NCBI GenBank assembly: GCA_900550235.1
Contig: URRQ01000003.1
Coordinates: 1 to 64,000 of the forward strand
Direction: 5' to 3'
Source of the DNA: an uncultured Lachnospiraceae bacterium
GTDB taxonomy: Bacteria > Bacillota > Clostridia > Lachnospirales > Lachnospiraceae
Length of the DNA: 64,000 nucleotides
The stretch's first letter is position 1; each line of letters starts with the position of its first letter. Positions 35,060-44,280 of the stretch are shown one piece after another. The notes beneath the pieces are model-generated. The model had not been told where the DNA came from. It saw nothing but the letters and a program-made list of their open reading frames with translations, and searched no databases. The position numbers and the translations under genes were made by a program.

Positions 35060-36100
35060 ATGAAGTCAAATCAAGGATTAGATGATAGAAAGATGAAGAT
35101 TCTTCAAACTATCATCAAGACATATTTAGAGACTGGCGAACCGGTTGGTTCTAGAACAATTTCAAAATATGCGGATTTGAATCTGAGTTCAGCTACGATT
35201 CGAAATGAGATGGCTGATTTAGAAGATCTTGGCTACATTGTACAGCCTCACACATCAGCAGGACGTATTCCGTCAGATAAAGGATATCGTTGGTATGTAG
35301 ATATGCTGATGGATGAAAAAGAGCAGGAAGTAACAGAGATGAAAGAACAGATGCTTCAAAAGGCTGATAAAATGGATCAGTTATTGAAGCAGGCAGCAAA
35401 GGTTTTGGCAGCAAATACAAACTATGCCACAATGATTTCTGCTCCGACTTACAATCGAAACAAATTAAAATTTATTCAGTTATCCCAAGTAGATGAGAAC
35501 CAGATTATTGCAGTCATTGTAATGGAAGGAAATATCATCAAGAACAAGATCGTGACAGTAGATGAGGAACTTGGCAATGAGACGCTGCTAAAGCTGAACA
35601 TGTTGTTGAATACCAATTTAACCGGAATGTCGATCGAGGAAATCAATCTTGGGATGATCGCAAGGCTGAAGGAACAAGCGGGAATTCATAGCGAAGTGAT
35701 CAGCGATGTTTTAGATGCGGTGGCAAATGTCATTCAAATAGATGATTTGGAGATTTATACAAGCGGTGCGACAAATATTTTCAAGTATCCAGAATTATCG
35801 GATAGGCAAAGCGCACAGGAAATCATCAGTGCATTTGAAGAAAAACAGCAGCTTGCAAGTATAGTAACTCAGACACTTGCTGATGAAGAAAACAAAGGAA
35901 TTCAAGTCTATATCGGAAATGAAACTCCGGTACAGAATATGAAGGACTGTAGCGTTGTAACCGCAACCTATGAGCTTGGCGAAGGAATGCAGGGTACGAT
36001 AGGAATTGTCGGACCAAAGCGTATGGATTATGAACATGTAATGAAGACGCTGAAGACTCTTATGGTAGAGCTGGATGCGATATTCCACAAAGAACAATAG
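35060..36100 (+). CDS. hrcA: Heat-inducible transcription repressor HrcA
   Basis: Repressor of class I heat-shock genes, binding the CIRCE site 23 bases upstream of its start. The N-terminal winged helix contains TGEPVGSRTISKYADLNLSSATIRNEMADLEDLGYI (quoted in part: GSRTISKYADLNLSSATI). The C-terminal effector domain has IGNETPVQNMKDCSVVTATY. Length of 346 residues is typical. First gene of hrcA-grpE-dnaK-dnaJ. Confidence 0.96.
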   Translation: MKSNQGLDDRKMKILQTIIKTYLETGEPVGSRTISKYADLNLSSATIRNEMADLEDLGYIVQPHTSAGRIPSDKGYRWYVDMLMDEKEQEVTEMKEQMLQKADKMDQLLKQAAKVLAANTNYATMISAPTYNRNKLKFIQLSQVDENQIIAVIVMEGNIIKNKIVTVDEELGNETLLKLNMLLNTNLTGMSIEEINLGMIARLKEQAGIHSEVISDVLDAVANVIQIDDLEIYTSGATNIFKYPELSDRQSAQEIISAFEEKQQLASIVTQTLADEENKGIQVYIGNETPVQNMKDCSVVTATYELGEGMQGTIGIVGPKRMDYEHVMKTLKTLMVELDAIFHKEQ

Positions 36101-36116
36101 AAAGGTGGCCTGACCG

Positions 36117-36761
36117 TTGGATAAAAAAATGAGTAACGAAGAAATGGTAAAAGAAGCCGTGGAAGAAGCGAAAAAAGCGGCAGAGCAAGAAGCTTCTGAA
36201 GCTTCGGCACAAGAAATAGAAATCGAAGATGCTGATCAAGAAAAAGCAGAAGAAGTTGTAGAAGAAACAGAAGAAACGGAAGAAGTTGAGAAAAAAGGAA
36301 TTTTCAAACGGAAACCGAAGAAAGATAAAAAAGATGAAAAGATCGAGGAGCTTACAGATAAGCTTACAAGACAGATGGCAGAGTTTGACAATTACCGAAA
36401 ACGTACTGAAAAGGAGAAATCCGGAATGTATGAAATCGGCGCCAAAGATGTCATTGAAAAAATTCTTCCGGTTATCGATAACTTTGAGCGAGGACTTGCA
36501 GCAGTTCCGGAAGAACAGAAAGAGGATTCTTTCGTAACAGGAATGGAGATGATCTATAAACAGATCATGACAACGCTTGATGGGATCGGAGTAAAACCGA
36601 TTGAAGCTGTCGGTCAGGAATTCAACCCGGATCTTCACAATGCAGTAATGCATGTAGAAGATGAAGAGTTAGGCGAAAATATCGTAGCAGAAGAGTTCCA
36701 AAAAGGATACACTTACAGAGACAGCGTTGTAAGATACAGTATGGTAAAAGTAGCAAATTAG
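36117..36761 (+). CDS. grpE: Nucleotide exchange factor GrpE
   Basis: Releases ADP from DnaK. A long, acidic, low-complexity N-terminus (EEAKKAAEQEASEASAQEIE) precedes the coiled coil. The core then reads EFDNYRKRTEKEK, VIDNFERGL, GQEFNPDLHNAVMH and the C-terminal EEFQKGYTYRDSVVRYSMVKV. TTG 36117 is taken as the start because AAAGGTGG lies eight bases upstream; ATG 36129 would be 20 bases away. Confidence 0.95.
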   Translation: MDKKMSNEEMVKEAVEEAKKAAEQEASEASAQEIEIEDADQEKAEEVVEETEETEEVEKKGIFKRKPKKDKKDEKIEELTDKLTRQMAEFDNYRKRTEKEKSGMYEIGAKDVIEKILPVIDNFERGLAAVPEEQKEDSFVTGMEMIYKQIMTTLDGIGVKPIEAVGQEFNPDLHNAVMHVEDEELGENIVAEEFQKGYTYRDSVVRYSMVKVAN

Positions 36762-36810
36762 GCCGAAAGCAACTTAGTAAATTATATAAATTTTCAGGAG
36801 GACATAAATC

Positions 36811-38685
36811 ATGGGAAAAATTATTGGTATTGACTTAGGAACAACAAACAGCTGTGTAGCCGTAATGGAAGGTGGACAGCCAACAGTTATCGCAAATACA
36901 GAAGGCGCTAGAACAACTCCATCTGTAGTAGCATTTACAAAAACAGGAGAACGTTTAGTTGGTGAACCTGCAAAACGTCAGGCAGTAACAAATGCAGATA
37001 AAACAATCACATCTATCAAAAGAGAGATGGGTTCTGATTACAAAGTAGCAATTGATGATAAGAAATACTCTCCACAGGAAATCTCTGCTATGGTTCTTCA
37101 GAAATTAAAATCAGATGCAGAAGCTTACCTTGGTGAGAAAGTAACAGAAGCTGTTATCACAGTTCCGGCTTACTTCAACGATGCTCAGCGTCAGGCAACA
37201 AAAGATGCAGGTAAGATCGCAGGCCTTGATGTAAAACGTATCATCAACGAGCCAACAGCAGCAGCTCTTGCATACGGACTTGATAATGAAAAAGAACAGA
37301 AAATCATGGTATACGACCTTGGTGGTGGTACATTCGACGTATCTGTTATTGAAATCGGTGACGGTGTTATCGAAGTATTATCTACAGCAGGTAACAACAG
37401 ACTTGGTGGAGATGACTTCGACCAGAAGATCGTAGATTATATCGTAAATGATTTCAAAGCAGCAAACGGTGTAGACCTTTCTGCTGATAAGATGGCTCTT
37501 CAGAGAGTAAAAGAAGCAGCTGAAAAAGCGAAAAAAGAGCTTTCATCTGCTACAACAACAAACATCAACCTTCCATTTATCAGCATGAATGCAAGCGGTC
37601 CACTTCACCTTGATATGAACCTTACAAAAGCAAAATTTGATGAATTGACACATGACCTTGTAGAAAAAACAGAAGAGCCTGTAACAAGAGCATTATCAGA
37701 TGCAGGTATTTCCGCTTCTGAACTTGGTAAAGTATTATTAGTAGGTGGTTCTACTCGTATTCCGGCTGTACAGGATAAAGTAAAACAGCTTACAGGACAT
37801 GAACCAAGCAAATCCTTAAACCCAGATGAATGTGTTGCTTTAGGAGCATCTGTTCAGGGTGGTAAATTAGCAGGAGATGCTGGAGCAGGCGACATCTTAT
37901 TACTTGATGTTACACCACTTTCACTTGCAATCGAGACATTAGGTGGAGTTGCAACAAGATTGATCGAAAGAAATACAACAATCCCAACAAAGAAGAGCCA
38001 GATTTTCTCTACAGCAGCAGACAATCAGTCAGCAGTAGATATTAACGTTGTACAGGGTGAAAGACAGTTCGCAAGAGATAACAAATCTCTCGGACAGTTC
38101 AGACTAGATGGAATTGCACCGGCTCCACGTGGAATCCCTCAGATCGAAGTTACTTTCGATATTGATGCCAACGGTATTGTAAATGTATCTGCAAAAGACC
38201 TTGGAACAGGAAAAGAACAGCACATTACAATTACAGCAGGTTCTAACATGTCAGACAGCGATATCGAAAGAGCTGTAAAAGAAGCTGCAGAGTTTGAAGC
38301 TCAGGATAAGAAACGTAAAGAAGCAATCGATGCAAGAAATGATGCAGATGCTATGATCTTCCAGACAGAAAAAGCACTTTCAGAAGTAGGAGATAAGTTG
38401 GACGCAACAGACAAAGGTGCAGTAGAAACAGATATCCAGGCATTGAAAGATATTCTTGCAAAATCTACACCAGAAACTATGACAGATGCTCAAGTTGAAG
38501 AAATCAAAGCAGGAAAAGAAAAATTAATGGAAAGCGCTCAGAAATTATTTACAAAAATGTATGAGCAGGCAGGCGCAGCAGCAGGAGCAGCAGGTCCACA
38601 GGCAGGACCAACACCTGAGGCAGGACCAGCACCAGAAGGGTTCAACGGTGACGATGTAGTCGATGGAGATTATAAAGAAGTCTAA
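36811..38685 (+). CDS. dnaK: Chaperone DnaK (Hsp70)
   Basis: ATP-dependent chaperone, 624 residues. The N-terminus IIGIDLGTTNSCVAVMEG, NDAQRQATKDAG, YDLGGGTFDVS and LVGGSTRIPAVQ mark the ATPase. The substrate domain has DVTPLSLAIETLGGV. The C-terminal tail is Gly/Ala/Pro-rich. Codon use is visibly more biased than in neighbours (GGT, CTT, ACA), as expected for a highly expressed gene. Confidence 0.98.
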   Translation: MGKIIGIDLGTTNSCVAVMEGGQPTVIANTEGARTTPSVVAFTKTGERLVGEPAKRQAVTNADKTITSIKREMGSDYKVAIDDKKYSPQEISAMVLQKLKSDAEAYLGEKVTEAVITVPAYFNDAQRQATKDAGKIAGLDVKRIINEPTAAALAYGLDNEKEQKIMVYDLGGGTFDVSVIEIGDGVIEVLSTAGNNRLGGDDFDQKIVDYIVNDFKAANGVDLSADKMALQRVKEAAEKAKKELSSATTTNINLPFISMNASGPLHLDMNLTKAKFDELTHDLVEKTEEPVTRALSDAGISASELGKVLLVGGSTRIPAVQDKVKQLTGHEPSKSLNPDECVALGASVQGGKLAGDAGAGDILLLDVTPLSLAIETLGGVATRLIERNTTIPTKKSQIFSTAADNQSAVDINVVQGERQFARDNKSLGQFRLDGIAPAPRGIPQIEVTFDIDANGIVNVSAKDLGTGKEQHITITAGSNMSDSDIERAVKEAAEFEAQDKKRKEAIDARNDADAMIFQTEKALSEVGDKLDATDKGAVETDIQALKDILAKSTPETMTDAQVEEIKAGKEKLMESAQKLFTKMYEQAGAAAGAAGPQAGPTPEAGPAPEGFNGDDVVDGDYKEV

Positions 38686-38709
38686 GAACATGAAAAAAAG
38701 TGTAAAGAT

Positions 38710-38745
38710 GTTCTGCGGAATCTGAGAAATCAGGTTCCGCAGAAC
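38710..38745 (+). promoter_or_regulatory. Intercistronic hairpin between dnaK and dnaJ
   Basis: A 16-bp stem (GTTCTGCGGAATCTGA / TCAGGTTCCGCAGAAC, one wobble pair) closed by a GAAA tetraloop, without a following U-tract. It may stabilise dnaK mRNA or lower dnaJ expression rather than terminate fully. Confidence 0.7.
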
Positions 38746-38775
38746 TTGTACGTAAAAGCAGAGAGGAATACAATT

Positions 38776-39969
38776 ATGGCTGAGACAAAAAGAGATTATT
38801 ATGAGGTGCTTGGGGTAGATCGAAATGCCGATGAAGCAGCATTGAAAAAAGCATATAGAACATTGGCCAAAAAATATCATCCGGATATGAATCCGGGGGA
38901 TAAAGAAGCCGAGAAAAAGTTCAAAGAGGCATCGGAGGCATATGCGGTACTGAGCGATCCGGAAAAACGTCGTCAGTATGATCAATTTGGACATGCGGCA
39001 TTTGAAAACGGAGGAGCCGGAGCTGGCGGATTTGGCGGATTTGGTGGCTTTGACGGAGCAGATTTCAGCGATATTTTTGGTGACATTTTTGGTGATTTAT
39101 TCGGGGGCGGAGGCCGCCGTGGCGGACGTGCCAACAATGGACCAATGAAGGGAGCCAATATCCGCAAAGGTGTTCGCATTACATTTGAAGAAGCGGTATT
39201 TGGATGTGAAAAAGAATTAGAAGTTGTGATTAAAGAGCCGTGCCCGAAATGTAATGGAACGGGAGCAAAGCCAGGAACTTCACCGGAAACATGTTCGAAA
39301 TGTGGAGGTAAAGGACAGGTTGTCTATACACAACAGTCTTTCTTTGGAACAGTACAGAATGTACAGACATGTCCGGATTGTCATGGAACCGGTAAGATTA
39401 TCAAAGAAAAATGTACAGATTGTGGTGGTACCGGTTATGTTTCTACGAAAAAGAAAATCTCTGTATCTATTCCTGCCGGTATTGATAATGGACAAAGTGT
39501 TCGAATCCGTGATAAAGGTGAACCGGGAGTGAACGGAGGACCAAGAGGAGATCTTTTAGTAGAGGTGACAGTATCCAGACATCCACTTTTCCAAAGACAG
39601 GACGTACATATTTTCTCAACAGCTCCGATTACGTTTGCTCAGGCGGCGCTTGGTGCAGAAGTGCGTATCAAAACAGTAGACGGAGAGGTTCTCTATAATG
39701 TGAAACCGGGAACAAAAACAGATACAAAGGTAAGATTAAAAGGAAAAGGAGTTCCGTCCCTTCGTAATCCACAGCTTCGAGGAGATCATTATGTTACACT
39801 TGTGATCCAAACACCGGAAAAATTAAGTCCGGAAGCAAAAGAAGCGCTTCGTAAATTTGATGAATTAAGTGGAAATTCTTTGAATACACCGGAAGAACCA
39901 GCGGAAGGTGAGAAGAAAAAGAAGAAAAAAGGATTCATGGACAAATTAAAAGAAACATTTGAAGATTAG
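38776..39969 (+). CDS. dnaJ: Chaperone DnaJ (Hsp40)
   Basis: Co-chaperone of DnaK. J domain with KKYHPDMNPG (HPD motif at about residue 34), then a Gly/Phe-rich region. Four zinc-finger repeats follow (CPKCNGTG, CSKCGGKG, CPDCHGTG, CTDCGGTG), then the C-terminal substrate-binding domains. Ends with a lysine-rich tail. Start ATG 38776; 397 residues. Last gene before a strong terminator. Confidence 0.97.
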   Translation: MAETKRDYYEVLGVDRNADEAALKKAYRTLAKKYHPDMNPGDKEAEKKFKEASEAYAVLSDPEKRRQYDQFGHAAFENGGAGAGGFGGFGGFDGADFSDIFGDIFGDLFGGGGRRGGRANNGPMKGANIRKGVRITFEEAVFGCEKELEVVIKEPCPKCNGTGAKPGTSPETCSKCGGKGQVVYTQQSFFGTVQNVQTCPDCHGTGKIIKEKCTDCGGTGYVSTKKKISVSIPAGIDNGQSVRIRDKGEPGVNGGPRGDLLVEVTVSRHPLFQRQDVHIFSTAPITFAQAALGAEVRIKTVDGEVLYNVKPGTKTDTKVRLKGKGVPSLRNPQLRGDHYVTLVIQTPEKLSPEAKEALRKFDELSGNSLNTPEEPAEGEKKKKKKGFMDKLKETFED

Positions 39970-39973
39970 TGGT

Positions 39974-40006
39974 AATACCTGTCATGAAAGTGGCAGGTAT
40001 TTTTTT
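39974..40006 (+). terminator. Rho-independent terminator of the heat-shock operon
   Basis: Stem AATACCTGTCA / TGGCAGGTATT, loop TGAAAG, then a run of seven Ts. Confidence 0.9.
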
Positions 40007-40017
40007 GTGTGAAAAAT

Positions 40018-40036
40018 CAACTTGTTGAACAAGTTG
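40018..40036. promoter_or_regulatory. Palindromic operator upstream of the SAM-hydrolase/ECF operon
   Basis: CAACTTGT-TGA-ACAAGTTG: perfect 8-bp arms ending three bases before the -35 box. The ACTTGT/ACAAGT half-sites resemble sites of HutC-type GntR regulators, and a GntR/UTRA protein is the second gene of the operon. Binding is inferred. Confidence 0.65.
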
Positions 40037-40039
40037 TTC

Positions 40040-40068
40040 TTGACGTGAAAACTATGTCGAATTATACT
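40040..40068 (+). promoter_or_regulatory. Promoter of the SAM-hydrolase/ECF operon
   Basis: TTGACG (40040-40045), a 17-base spacer and TATACT (40063-40068). Start of transcription is expected near 40075, giving a leader of about 47 bases. Confidence 0.8.
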
Positions 40069-40121
40069 GAAAAGTGCAAGGGCATTCTCGAAAACCCTTA
40101 GCCGAAAAGGAAGAAAAGAAT

Positions 40122-40982
40122 ATGAAGAAACCACTTATTTTGCAATCGGATTTTGGAACAGCGGACGGAGCCGTAAGTGCAATGTATGGAGTTGCATACG
40201 GGGTAGATCAGGATTTGCGTATTTCTGATCTGACACATGATATTCCACAGTATGATATTTGGGAAGCATCTTATCGCTTGATTCAGACAGTGGGATATTG
40301 GCCGGAAGGCTCGGTGTTTGTAAGTGTGGTAGATCCGGGAGTTGGATCTACAAGAAGAAGTATTGTCGTGAAGACAAAAGGCGGGCAGTATATTGTTTCA
40401 CCAGATAACGGAACACTGACGCATGTGAAGCGTATCATTGGACTTGAAGAGGCAAGAGTGATTGACGAGACGGTGAACAGACTTCCAAATTCAGGTGAGA
40501 GCTACACGTTTCATGGAAGAGATATCTATGCATATACGGGTGCGAAGCTGGCAGCAGGTGTGATTGGCTTCGAAGAAGTAGGACCAATTGTGGAGATTGA
40601 CAGTGTGATCGAGCTCCCAATTATAGAACCGGTATATGATGGAGAAAAAGTGAACGGAACGATTGATGTTCTGGATGTCCGATTCGGAAGTCTCTGGACA
40701 AATATATCGCGTGAGCTGTTTATGAAGCTTGGTGTAAAGCATGGTGGAAGAGTGGAGATCAGTATCGAGAATGAGACAAGAACGATATATAAGAATATTC
40801 TCATATATGCAAAGAGCTTTGCGGACGTATATGTTGGAGAACCGCTCGTATATGTAAACAGTCTGGATTGCATGGCAGTTGCAATCAATCAGGGGAGCTT
40901 TGCCCGTGCGTATAATATCGGAACGGGTACAAATTGGAGAATCAGCATTCGAAAAGCTCCGAAGCTTATCTATGAGGATTAG
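40122..40982 (+). CDS. S-adenosylmethionine hydrolase (DUF62/SAM hydroxide adenosyltransferase), copy 1
   Basis: Member of the DUF62 family related to fluorinase/chlorinase; characterised bacterial members hydrolyse SAM to adenosine and methionine. The triad residues are visible: Asp in VSVVDPGVGSTRR, Arg in the same segment and His in FHGRDIYAY. The N-terminus LILQSDFGT is typical. 286 residues. Start ATG 40122 with AAAAGGAAG upstream. First gene of an operon with a GNAT-GntR regulator and an ECF transporter; a second copy lies at 45115. In vivo substrate not proven. Confidence 0.88.
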   Translation: MKKPLILQSDFGTADGAVSAMYGVAYGVDQDLRISDLTHDIPQYDIWEASYRLIQTVGYWPEGSVFVSVVDPGVGSTRRSIVVKTKGGQYIVSPDNGTLTHVKRIIGLEEARVIDETVNRLPNSGESYTFHGRDIYAYTGAKLAAGVIGFEEVGPIVEIDSVIELPIIEPVYDGEKVNGTIDVLDVRFGSLWTNISRELFMKLGVKHGGRVEISIENETRTIYKNILIYAKSFADVYVGEPLVYVNSLDCMAVAINQGSFARAYNIGTGTNWRISIRKAPKLIYED

Positions 40983-40999
40983 TATGGAAAGGAGACGGT

Positions 41000-42532
41000 A
41001 TGGTTAGAACGTGTACCGTAGAAGATAAAGACAGATTAACCACCTATTTGAAAGAAGAGGCTGTCTATAATACATTTTTGTTGGCAGATATTGATGATTT
41101 TGGATTTGAAGAATCATTTCAGACTGTATATGTCGACGAAGATCAAGGAAAAATCAGAGGAGTGTATCTGTGTTTTTATCAAAATTTTCTTTGTTATGCA
41201 AAGGAGAACCAGATCAATGTTCCGTTTTTGAAGAAGCTATTTGCATCCTATGTTCCTGACGTTGTCATGGGAAAAGAAGAAGGGGTGCAAAAGATAAAGG
41301 AAATCCTTGTGGATTATACTTTGGAATCTCGCAACCTTTATCTCCTGACACAAGGGGAACAGCTTGAGAAGGAGAATTGTATCGAAGATGAGTTTTCTCC
41401 AATTTATCGGGCAGGAGCAGAAGATGTAGATGATATTTTTGCATTTCTCCAGAGTATTCCGGAGCTGAAAAATCTATATACATCGAAGCAGATGGTTGCC
41501 GACCGTATTGAAAAGAATTGTGGAATGCACTATATCATTCGTAAAAACGGTGAGATTGCTGCACATGTAAACAGCGCGGCAGGATGCGAAGTAACGATGA
41601 TGATCGGTGGAGTCGGTGTCGCAGAAGCATATCGCGGACAGGGTCTAGGCGGAATCATCGTAAGCAGAATTTGTAAGGATATTTTAGCTCAGGGAAAGCA
41701 GCCTTGTTTGTTTAGTCTTCAAACTGAAGAGGATAATATGTTTTGCAGGCTTGGATTTGAGAAAGCAGGAAGCTGGGGTACACTTACAAAGCCGAGAGAA
41801 GAAAGTAGGGGAAAAACATCTGTTCTTGAACGAAAAGAACTTCCGGCATATATTTCGATTTATAATCAATTATATGAGGATATACGTAAAGGTGTTTATA
41901 AGTCGGGAGGTCTTCTTCCTTCAGAGAATATCCTTTCGGAAAAATATAAAGTAAGCAGAAATACTTTGCGGCAGGCGTTGACCATATTGCAGCAGGACGG
42001 TTATATATACAAAAGACAGGGAAAGGGTACCTTTGTTTCTTACGAGATGGGAGAAAAGGAGAAGGATCAAATCTACAATTTCCTCTCGGAGGATGCATTG
42101 GAAGAAATTCTTCAGATCTGTTCGGAGTATAACTTTGGCAGACCAACCCGCATTGCTCAGATAAAATTAAAGCTTCAAGATGGGGAAGAAGTGCTGGCAA
42201 GCAACAATGTATATGTAAGCGAAAGTGGACCGATCGGGCAAAGCTTTTTGCAAATCCCGAGTAAGGTGTTAGAAGAAAACAAGGTTTCATCAGAATCAAA
42301 AGAAGAACTTCTTTGTTTTATGGATAACGGTGTTTATTCAAAAGCTGTTTCCTGTGAGCTTATGGTGCAGCTTATGGAGGCGGATGATCAAGTCGTTCCT
42401 TTTTTAAAAGTGGAACGTGGAACACCGGTATTACATTTTGAACAACTGCTTTTTGATTCGTATCAAAGACCAATTGCACGAATCAAGTATTACTTTTTAA
42501 GTGGAAAATACCAGATTACATGCAGATGGTAA
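41000..42532 (+). CDS. GNAT acetyltransferase fused to GntR/UTRA transcriptional regulator
   Basis: 510-residue two-part protein. Residues 1 to about 270 form a GNAT region: a divergent N-terminal half, then a canonical acetyl-CoA motif (VAEAYRGQGLGGIIVSRI at about 214-231). Residues about 286-348 are a GntR winged helix (YNQLYEDIRKGVYKSGG, LPSENILSEKYKVSRNTLRQ, GYIYKRQGKGTFV). The rest is a UTRA-like effector domain ending PIARIKYYFLSGKYQI. I see no stop or frame break between the parts, so it is a true fusion. The operator at 40018-40036 is its probable target. The acetylated substrate is unknown. Confidence 0.85.
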   Translation: MVRTCTVEDKDRLTTYLKEEAVYNTFLLADIDDFGFEESFQTVYVDEDQGKIRGVYLCFYQNFLCYAKENQINVPFLKKLFASYVPDVVMGKEEGVQKIKEILVDYTLESRNLYLLTQGEQLEKENCIEDEFSPIYRAGAEDVDDIFAFLQSIPELKNLYTSKQMVADRIEKNCGMHYIIRKNGEIAAHVNSAAGCEVTMMIGGVGVAEAYRGQGLGGIIVSRICKDILAQGKQPCLFSLQTEEDNMFCRLGFEKAGSWGTLTKPREESRGKTSVLERKELPAYISIYNQLYEDIRKGVYKSGGLLPSENILSEKYKVSRNTLRQALTILQQDGYIYKRQGKGTFVSYEMGEKEKDQIYNFLSEDALEEILQICSEYNFGRPTRIAQIKLKLQDGEEVLASNNVYVSESGPIGQSFLQIPSKVLEENKVSSESKEELLCFMDNGVYSKAVSCELMVQLMEADDQVVPFLKVERGTPVLHFEQLLFDSYQRPIARIKYYFLSGKYQITCRW

Positions 42533-42546
42533 GGATAGGAGGAAAC

Positions 42547-44280
42547 ATGAGAGAAAGAGAGCGAACCCCCGTAATTGAGTTTCAAGATTTCAGTTTTCAG
42601 TACTTTAGTCAGGCAGAGCCGACACTGCATAAGATCAACCTCCGTATTTATGAGGGGGAAAAGGTGTTGATTGTTGGTCCGAGCGGAAGCGGAAAAAGTA
42701 CGCTTGGGAATTGCTTGAATGGTTTGATTCCATTTGCATATAAAGGAGAAATCCAGGGAAGCTTAAAAATCTGCGGCAAAGAAACCAGGGAAATGAATAT
42801 TTTTGAGTTATCCAAAAAAGTTGGAACGGTATTGCAGGATGCAGATGGTCAGTTTATTGGATTGACAGTAGGAGAAGATATTGCATTTGCGTTAGAAAAT
42901 GATTGTGTAGAGCAAGAGAAGATGAAAGAAACTGTGCAAAGAGTTTCGGATATTGTGGATATGGGAAAACTTTTGAAATCTTCACCTTTTGAGTTGTCTG
43001 GAGGACAAAAGCAAAGAGTTTCTTTTGCAGGAGTACTTGTTGATGATGTAGATACTCTTCTTTTTGATGAACCATTGGCAAATCTAGATCCAGCAACCGG
43101 AAAGACGGCGATTGATCTCATCGACCGCGTGTGGAAACAATCGAAGAAAACGGTCGTGATTGTGGAACATCGTTTGGAAGATGTGTTGTATCGGGATGTG
43201 GATCGAATCATCGTAGTGAGTGAAGGAAGAATTGAAGCGGACATGACACCGGATGAGTTGATGGCGGCAGATATTTTGTCTGAATTAGGAATTCGAGAGC
43301 CACTTTATGTGACTGCGATGAAGTATGCTGGGATCCATGTGACTGAAGATTTACATGCCGGACATCTCAAAACTTTAGTGATAGATAAAGTCAAAGGACA
43401 ACTGAAAAAGTGGAATATGGAGCAAAGTCCAAAGCAGCAGCCGAAAGAATGTCCGCCTATTTTAGAAGCTGAACATCTGTGCTTTCAATATACGAAGAAG
43501 AGAAAAATATTACAGGACATTAATTTTACAATCCGTGAAGGGGAAATGGTTAGTGTTGTTGGAACGAACGGCGCAGGGAAAAGTACATTGGCAAAGGTAA
43601 TCTGCGGATTTGTAAAAGAAGATGAAGGAAGGCTTCTCTATAAGGGAGAAGATCTTGCAGATAAGACGATCAAAGAGCGTTCTTACAAAATTGGTTATGT
43701 AATGCAGAATCCGAATCAGATGATCTGTAAACCGATGATTTATGATGAAGTTGCACTTGGATTGCGAATCCGGGGTGTTGCAGAAGAGGAGATTGAGCCA
43801 AAGGTGGATAAGGCGCTTAAAATTTGCGGATTGGCACCGTTTAAAAAGTGGCCGATTTCCGCATTGAGCTTTGGACAGAAAAAAAGAGTGACGATTGCTT
43901 CTATGTTGACGTTAGAACCGCAGATATTGATTTTGGATGAACCGACCGCAGGTCAAGACTATCATCGCTATACAGAAATCATGGAATTTTTGAAACAGCT
44001 CAATAAAGACGGTGTGACTATTATTATGATTACACACGATATGCACCTGATGTTAGAATATACGCCGCATGCAATTGTAATTTCCGAAGGTAAAAAGATC
44101 GGAGACGCATCTGCAGTAGAAATTTTGACGAATGAAAGGATTGCGGAAGCAGCAAATTTAAAGACCACATCGCTCTATGAATTGGCGATTAAGGTTGGAA
44201 TCGAGGATCCTTCTGTATTTGTACAGAATTTTATTGATTATGAAAGGGGGCATATCGACCATGAAAGCAAAGCTATTTGA
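42547..44280 (+). CDS. ECF transporter double ATPase (fused A and A' subunits)
   Basis: Energy-coupling factor ATPase with two complete ABC domains in one chain, 577 residues. Walker A GPSGSGKST (about 46) and GTNGAGKST (about 348); signatures LSGGQKQR and LSFGQKKR; Walker B LLFDEPLANLD and LILDEPTAGQD. The start is ATG 42547, preceded by AGGAGG. It overlaps the T-component gene by 20 bases. It drives uptake by the T and S components encoded downstream. Confidence 0.92.
   Translation: MRERERTPVIEFQDFSFQYFSQAEPTLHKINLRIYEGEKVLIVGPSGSGKSTLGNCLNGLIPFAYKGEIQGSLKICGKETREMNIFELSKKVGTVLQDADGQFIGLTVGEDIAFALENDCVEQEKMKETVQRVSDIVDMGKLLKSSPFELSGGQKQRVSFAGVLVDDVDTLLFDEPLANLDPATGKTAIDLIDRVWKQSKKTVVIVEHRLEDVLYRDVDRIIVVSEGRIEADMTPDELMAADILSELGIREPLYVTAMKYAGIHVTEDLHAGHLKTLVIDKVKGQLKKWNMEQSPKQQPKECPPILEAEHLCFQYTKKRKILQDINFTIREGEMVSVVGTNGAGKSTLAKVICGFVKEDEGRLLYKGEDLADKTIKERSYKIGYVMQNPNQMICKPMIYDEVALGLRIRGVAEEEIEPKVDKALKICGLAPFKKWPISALSFGQKKRVTIASMLTLEPQILILDEPTAGQDYHRYTEIMEFLKQLNKDGVTIIMITHDMHLMLEYTPHAIVISEGKKIGDASAVEILTNERIAEAANLKTTSLYELAIKVGIEDPSVFVQNFIDYERGHIDHESKAI

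Noticed and set aside
36060..36653. Long antisense reading frame over grpE
   Set aside because: Phe-rich shadow of the acidic/lysine-rich grpE sequence; no ribosome site.
40075..40121. Known SAM or preQ1 riboswitch
   Set aside because: Leader too short and without the conserved cores of SAM-I, SAM-II, SAM-III or preQ1 classes that I know.
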